Made by a program: the position numbers and the translations under genes. This document shows positions 13,132-15,812 of a stretch of DNA of 15,812 bases, piece after piece. Source of the stretch: JBCDBH01 sp039184055 (GTDB taxonomy: Bacteria; Acidobacteriota; Thermoanaerobaculia; Multivoradales; J023); NCBI GenBank assembly GCA_039184055.1, contig JBCDBH010000111.1, positions 1 to 15,812 of the forward strand, given 5' to 3'. Every line of letters begins with the position of its first letter. The first letter of the stretch is position 1. The notes beneath the pieces were generated by a model. That model did no database searches. It was not told the DNA's origin and was given only the letters and a program-made list of their open reading frames with translations.

Positions 13132-14702
13132 ACCAGACCTGGCGGTCGACTCTCGCGGCAGCGCTGCTCGCCTGCTGCCTTGGCTGTGGCGACGCGTCGC
13201 CGCCACCCGACGACGCACGGCTCTTCGCCGTCTCCCTCGATGGTTTCGAAGATCAGGTCGTCCGCCAGATCGACGAGCGTCAACAGGCGGTGCGTGACGC
13301 CACCCCGGCACAGCGTGTCGCGGCGCTCGGCACGCTCGCCACCACCTACCACGCCTACGAGCTGCCGATCGCCACCGAGGTCTACGACGTGCTCATGACG
13401 CTCGAGCCCCAGAATCCACGGTGGCCCTATGCTCGCGGCCGAGCCTTCACCGACCAGGGCGAGCTCGATGCGGCCCGCCAGGCGCTCGAAATCAGCACCA
13501 CACGGTTCGGCGCGAACATCTCCGACACGCAACGCCTCGCGGTCCATCTCGCCCTCGCGGAAAACGCCCTCGCCACCGGTGATCTCGACCGTGCCACAAA
13601 CCGGGTCGAAGAAGCCCGCGCCCTGGAGCCCGAGCATCCGGCCGTACTCTTCTTCCAGGGCCGACTCGCGCTCGAGAACGATCGTCTCGACGACGCCCGC
13701 GCCATCCTCGAACGGGTCCTCGAGCTCGACCCTCGAGCCGACGCCACCCATCATCACCTGGCGCGCATCGCCCGGCGCCAAAACCGCGCCGACGACGTCA
13801 CCCACCACACCGAACGCGCCGGCTCGACCCCGCCGCGGATCGACGATCCTTGGCTGGAAAGCGTCGCAGCGTCACGCATCGGTACCCAGAGCCTTCTGCA
13901 ATCGGCCCAGGAAGCCCTGCTCGCCGGTCGGATCGAGGAAGCCCGCGCCACCTATCGTGCCGTGCTCCACGTGAACCCCGACACCGTCGACGCGTGGATC
14001 AACCTGGGCGGCATCGACTCCCAGCTCGGTCGACGCGACGACGCCCGCGCGGCATTCGAGCGCGTTCTGGCGATCGAACCCGCGAACGCCCGGGCGCACT
14101 TCAACCTCGGCGTGCTCGCCCTCCAAGAGGCGCGTTGGGCCGACGCCCGCACCGCCTTCGACACCACCCTCGAGATCGATCCACGCTTCGTCGACGCCCG
14201 GCTCAACCTGGCTCTCGCCCTCCACGGCCAGGGTGAGGTGAAACGTGCGCGAGCGACGCTGCGTGAGGTCGCCGAGGCGCGTCCCGACGCCGCGATGGCA
14301 TTTCTGTGGCTCGGCATCTGGGCACTCGACGCCGCCGAGTACGACCACGCCTTGGAGTGGTTCGAACGTGGCCAGCGCAACCAGGCCGACAGCCGGCTCG
14401 ACCATGCCCTGGCGCGTTTTCTCGCCGTCTGTCCACGCGCTGATCTGCGCGACGGTTTGCGCGCCGCCACCCTGCTCCCCGCCGCCGAAAACGCGGGGGT
14501 ACCGCCGTGGCAGCTCGCTCGGACCCGCGCCATGATCGCCGCCGAGCTCGGCAACTTCGCCGACGCGATCAAGGCACAGCGCGACGCCCTGCGCAGAGCT
14601 CCCCGGCGCCAAGACCTTCGCGAAGCCCTCGACCGGGAGCTCGAGGGTTACAGCGAGGGTCGCCCCGTCAGACTGCCGACGTGGAACCCGCTCGGCGTGT
14701 GA
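13128..14702 (+). CDS. TPR-repeat lipoprotein
   Basis: A 524-residue exported TPR protein. The signal peptide (1-15) ends in LLAC, giving a lipidation site at Cys16; Cys20 is an alternative. Mature residues 30-230 form helical pairs, with TPR-like units at about 145-200 (ALATGDLDRATNRVEEARALEPEH, then the following unit to VLELDP). Residues 255-385 hold the clearest TPRs: LLAGRIEEARATYRAVLHVNPD, QLGRRDDARAAFERVLAIEPAN, LQEARWADARTAFDTTLEIDP. A helical tail runs to 510. The ATG shares ATGA with the stop of the VCBS gene, which points to translational coupling. CRTAC1-like proteins with an adjacent TPR partner are a recurring arrangement, so a complex at the membrane surface is plausible. A hairpin-T terminator closes the operon 6 bp after the stop. 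Confidence 0.9.
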   Translation: MNQTWRSTLAAALLACCLGCGDASPPPDDARLFAVSLDGFEDQVVRQIDERQQAVRDATPAQRVAALGTLATTYHAYELPIATEVYDVLMTLEPQNPRWPYARGRAFTDQGELDAARQALEISTTRFGANISDTQRLAVHLALAENALATGDLDRATNRVEEARALEPEHPAVLFFQGRLALENDRLDDARAILERVLELDPRADATHHHLARIARRQNRADDVTHHTERAGSTPPRIDDPWLESVAASRIGTQSLLQSAQEALLAGRIEEARATYRAVLHVNPDTVDAWINLGGIDSQLGRRDDARAAFERVLAIEPANARAHFNLGVLALQEARWADARTAFDTTLEIDPRFVDARLNLALALHGQGEVKRARATLREVAEARPDAAMAFLWLGIWALDAAEYDHALEWFERGQRNQADSRLDHALARFLAVCPRADLRDGLRAATLLPAAENAGVPPWQLARTRAMIAAELGNFADAIKAQRDALRRAPRRQDLREALDRELEGYSEGRPVRLPTWNPLGV

Positions 14703-14707
14703 GCCCA

Positions 14708-14767
14708 GGCCCGCATGGCTCACCAGCCCGCTGGCCGCGGCGCTTGGTGAGCAGGGCCAGGCTTTTT
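14708..14767 (+). terminator. Rho-independent terminator of the PLA2-like/VCBS/TPR operon
   Basis: GGCCC (14708-14712) pairs with GGGCC (14754-14758), and GCTCACC (14718-14724) pairs with GGTGAGC (14746-14752). The stem is interrupted by a small asymmetric internal loop. The loop is GC-rich and could fold further. TTTTT (14763-14767) follows after four bases. Confidence 0.75.
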
Positions 14768-14783
14768 CTGACTGTTTAGGATG

Positions 14784-14812
14784 TTGACAGGCTCCGCGAC
14801 GGCCGATAGATT
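14784..14812 (+). promoter_or_regulatory. Sigma70-type promoter for the secreted protein gene
   Basis: TTGACA (14784-14789) is a perfect -35. After exactly 17 bases TAGATT (14807-14812) matches four of six -10 positions. It sits directly after the upstream terminator, in a short A/T-rich stretch of otherwise GC-rich DNA. The predicted start near 14819 leaves about 90 bases of leader before the GTG. Confidence 0.7.
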
Positions 14813-14867
14813 TACCCACACGCCGAAGAGCGACCTGCTATCGCCGTTGCGACTGCTAATTTGCCGC

Positions 14868-14888
14868 GCGCTCGACCCGCGCGAGCGC
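14868..14888 (+). promoter_or_regulatory. Leader hairpin upstream of the secreted protein gene
   Basis: GCGCTCG (14868-14874) pairs perfectly with CGAGCGC (14882-14888) around a seven-base loop, nine bases before the Shine-Dalgarno GGGAG (14898-14902). Such 5' stems can stabilise abundant messages. It could also be chance in GC-rich DNA. Confidence 0.35.
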
Positions 14889-14909
14889 CAACTGATCGGG
14901 AGATTTGCT

Positions 14910-15623
14910 GTGAAAACCACCGGTAAGGTTACCTTGACCCTCCTCTCCATTGTGCTGTTGCTCGGTCTCGTCGCGACCGGCGCGCTCGCTGGCGAGCGGA
15001 AAGCCGACGGCACCGAGCCGGTCGGTACCTCCAAAGCCAACCCCGGCGGCACCAGCACCTTGGGTGTCGGCACCATCACGTTCGACAACAACACCCCGTT
15101 CAACCGTGACGGCACCGACGGTGGCACGGTCGGCAACCTCTTCGACCCGGCTCTCAATCCGCACTCGATCGCCACGGTAAGCTTCGCTCTCGCCGGCAAC
15201 TACTCGACCTCGGTCGTCATGACCGTGTGGGATGTCAACGCCGGTACCGCCGCCGTCTTGCAGCGCCAGCTGATCAGCGGCGCTTCGCAGTCGCCGAACT
15301 CCGCCGCGCGCTTCTCGGCCGCGCTCACCGCGCCCGTGGTTGGCAATAGCGGTGCCTTCATCGCCGGTATCCGCAACACCGATTACGATCCCTGCGCCGG
15401 CAACACCGGCCTCGGCTCGACCTGCGACGGCGTCGCGCTGACCAACAACGTCGCCCCGCCGGTCGCCTCGCGTGGCGCGCGTATCAACTTCACCAGCCCG
15501 AGCTTCGTGCCGACGATCACCGGCGTCGCGTCGAGTGGCCAGGCTCTCGGCGCCACCAACGCGATCTTCCGCGTCACCGGCGACAACCTGCCCGTGGAGC
15601 TGATGAGCTTCTCGATCGACTGA
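14910..15623 (+). CDS. Secreted protein ending in LPVELMSFSID
   Basis: A 237-residue exported protein of no firmly recognised family. The signal peptide has Lys2 and Lys6, a hydrophobic core TLTLLSIVLLLGLVATG (8-24) and an ALA cleavage site at Ala27. The mature part is rich in Gly, Thr, Ser and Asn with alternating hydrophobic strands (for example TVSFALAGNYSTSVVMTVWDV, 89-109), which suggests a beta-sandwich. Cys162 and Cys172 may form a disulfide loop. The protein stops exactly after LPVELMSFSID (227-237). The start is GTG at 14910 with GGGAG seven bases before it. The open frame upstream to 14781 runs through the promoter and is not used. It is monocistronic, with its own strong-looking promoter and a following stable hairpin, so it is possibly abundant. 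Confidence 0.82.
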   Translation: MKTTGKVTLTLLSIVLLLGLVATGALAGERKADGTEPVGTSKANPGGTSTLGVGTITFDNNTPFNRDGTDGGTVGNLFDPALNPHSIATVSFALAGNYSTSVVMTVWDVNAGTAAVLQRQLISGASQSPNSAARFSAALTAPVVGNSGAFIAGIRNTDYDPCAGNTGLGSTCDGVALTNNVAPPVASRGARINFTSPSFVPTITGVASSGQALGATNAIFRVTGDNLPVELMSFSID

Positions 15624-15656
15624 TCTTCTCGGTGCACACGCACCGGAACATCGACC

Positions 15657-15688
15657 CATGAACACCTCGCTTCGGCGAGGTGTTCGTG
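15657..15688 (+). terminator. Very stable cUUCGg hairpin after the secreted protein gene
   Basis: AACACCTCGC (15661-15670) and GCGAGGTGTT (15675-15684) form a perfect 10-bp stem closed by a TTCG tetraloop on a C-G pair. Four more pairs (one G-U) extend it to 15657 and 15688. There is no T-run afterwards (GTATACGGG), so it may act as a 3' stabiliser or as a weak or factor-assisted terminator. Confidence 0.55.
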
Positions 15689-15717
15689 TATACGGGACCT
15701 CCCATTCAGGACGATCC

Positions 15718-15812
15718 ATGCCGTCCATCCTGACTCTCATCGTTCTCGTGCTCGCCAGCGCCATGCCCGCGGCAGGCGAACCTGCGGCAGGCGTACCTGC
15801 GGCAGGCGTTCC
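15718..15812 (+). CDS. Partial exported protein with Pro-Ala-Ala-Gly repeats (runs off window)
   Basis: The ATG at 15718 is preceded by AGGA at 15708-15711, six bases away. The frame stays open to the window end (31 codons). Residues 4-14 (ILTLIVLVLAS) form a hydrophobic core, and ASAMPAAG gives a likely signal-peptidase site near residues 14-16. Basic N-terminal residues are lacking, which is unusual, so the true start could differ. The mature N-terminus begins with PAAGE-PAAGV-PAAGV, encoded by a 15-bp tandem repeat. The rest is outside the window, so no function can be given. Confidence 0.6.
   Translation, partial: MPSILTLIVLVLASAMPAAGEPAAGVPAAGV
15766..15812 (+). repeat. 15-bp in-frame tandem repeat (three copies, continuing off the edge)
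   Basis: Copies at 15766-15780, 15781-15795 and 15796-15810 share the core CCYGCGGCAGGCG and differ only at the last two bases and one early base. Each holds a near-palindrome CCTGC-G-GCAGG. The unit length is a multiple of three, so copy changes keep the reading frame. The following CC may begin a fourth copy. Confidence 0.8.

Noticed and set aside
14781..14909. ATG start at 14781 for the secreted protein
   Set aside because: It would overlap the -35 and -10 elements and place 43 residues ahead of a normal signal peptide. The GTG at 14910 has a Shine-Dalgarno and gives a standard Sec signal.

Overview
The window is GC-rich DNA from a bacterium with compact gene packing, frequent stop/start overlaps and GTG starts. 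The mix of genes resembles genomes of Acidobacteriota (for example Thermoanaerobaculia-like lineages) or similar deep soil/sediment phyla: a proline-rich rhomboid protease, a CRTAC1-like VCBS/ASPIC lipoprotein paired with a TPR lipoprotein, and a secreted protein ending in LPVELMSFSID. No rRNA, tRNA or other taxonomic marker is present, so the assignment is an inference. No CRISPR array, integrase, transposase core or prophage genes were seen.

Left part (1-6277): a DUF4351-type C-terminal piece of an Rpn/PD-(D/E)XK-like protein at the edge, probably a remnant. It converges on a large rhomboid intramembrane protease (- strand). A divergent TPR/coiled-coil protein with six membrane spans follows, converging on a small single-pass membrane protein (- strand). 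The 298-bp gap before the next gene is filled by four degenerate palindromic repeats and a three-arm set of alternative hairpins.

Centre (6278-9516): class II fumarase (fumC), then a ParA-like ATPase whose GTG overlaps the fumarase stop, then a small Roadblock/LC7-like protein whose start lies inside the ParA gene. These three form one translationally coupled operon. A DUF1801 protein lies convergently after it.

Right part (9517-15812): a three-gene operon encodes a cytosolic PLA2/lysophospholipase-B-like hydrolase, a seven-repeat VCBS/FG-GAP ASPIC/UnbV lipoprotein and a TPR lipoprotein. It ends at a clear hairpin-T terminator. A consensus-like sigma70 promoter then drives a secreted protein with the LPVELMSFSID C-terminus, which is followed by a cUUCGg hairpin. 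The window ends inside an exported protein whose mature N-terminus begins in a 15-bp tandem repeat.

The two gene groups most worth attention are the fumarase-ParA-Roadblock operon with its repeat-filled leader, and the PLA2-like/CRTAC1-like/TPR operon. Neither matches a named system that I recognise.
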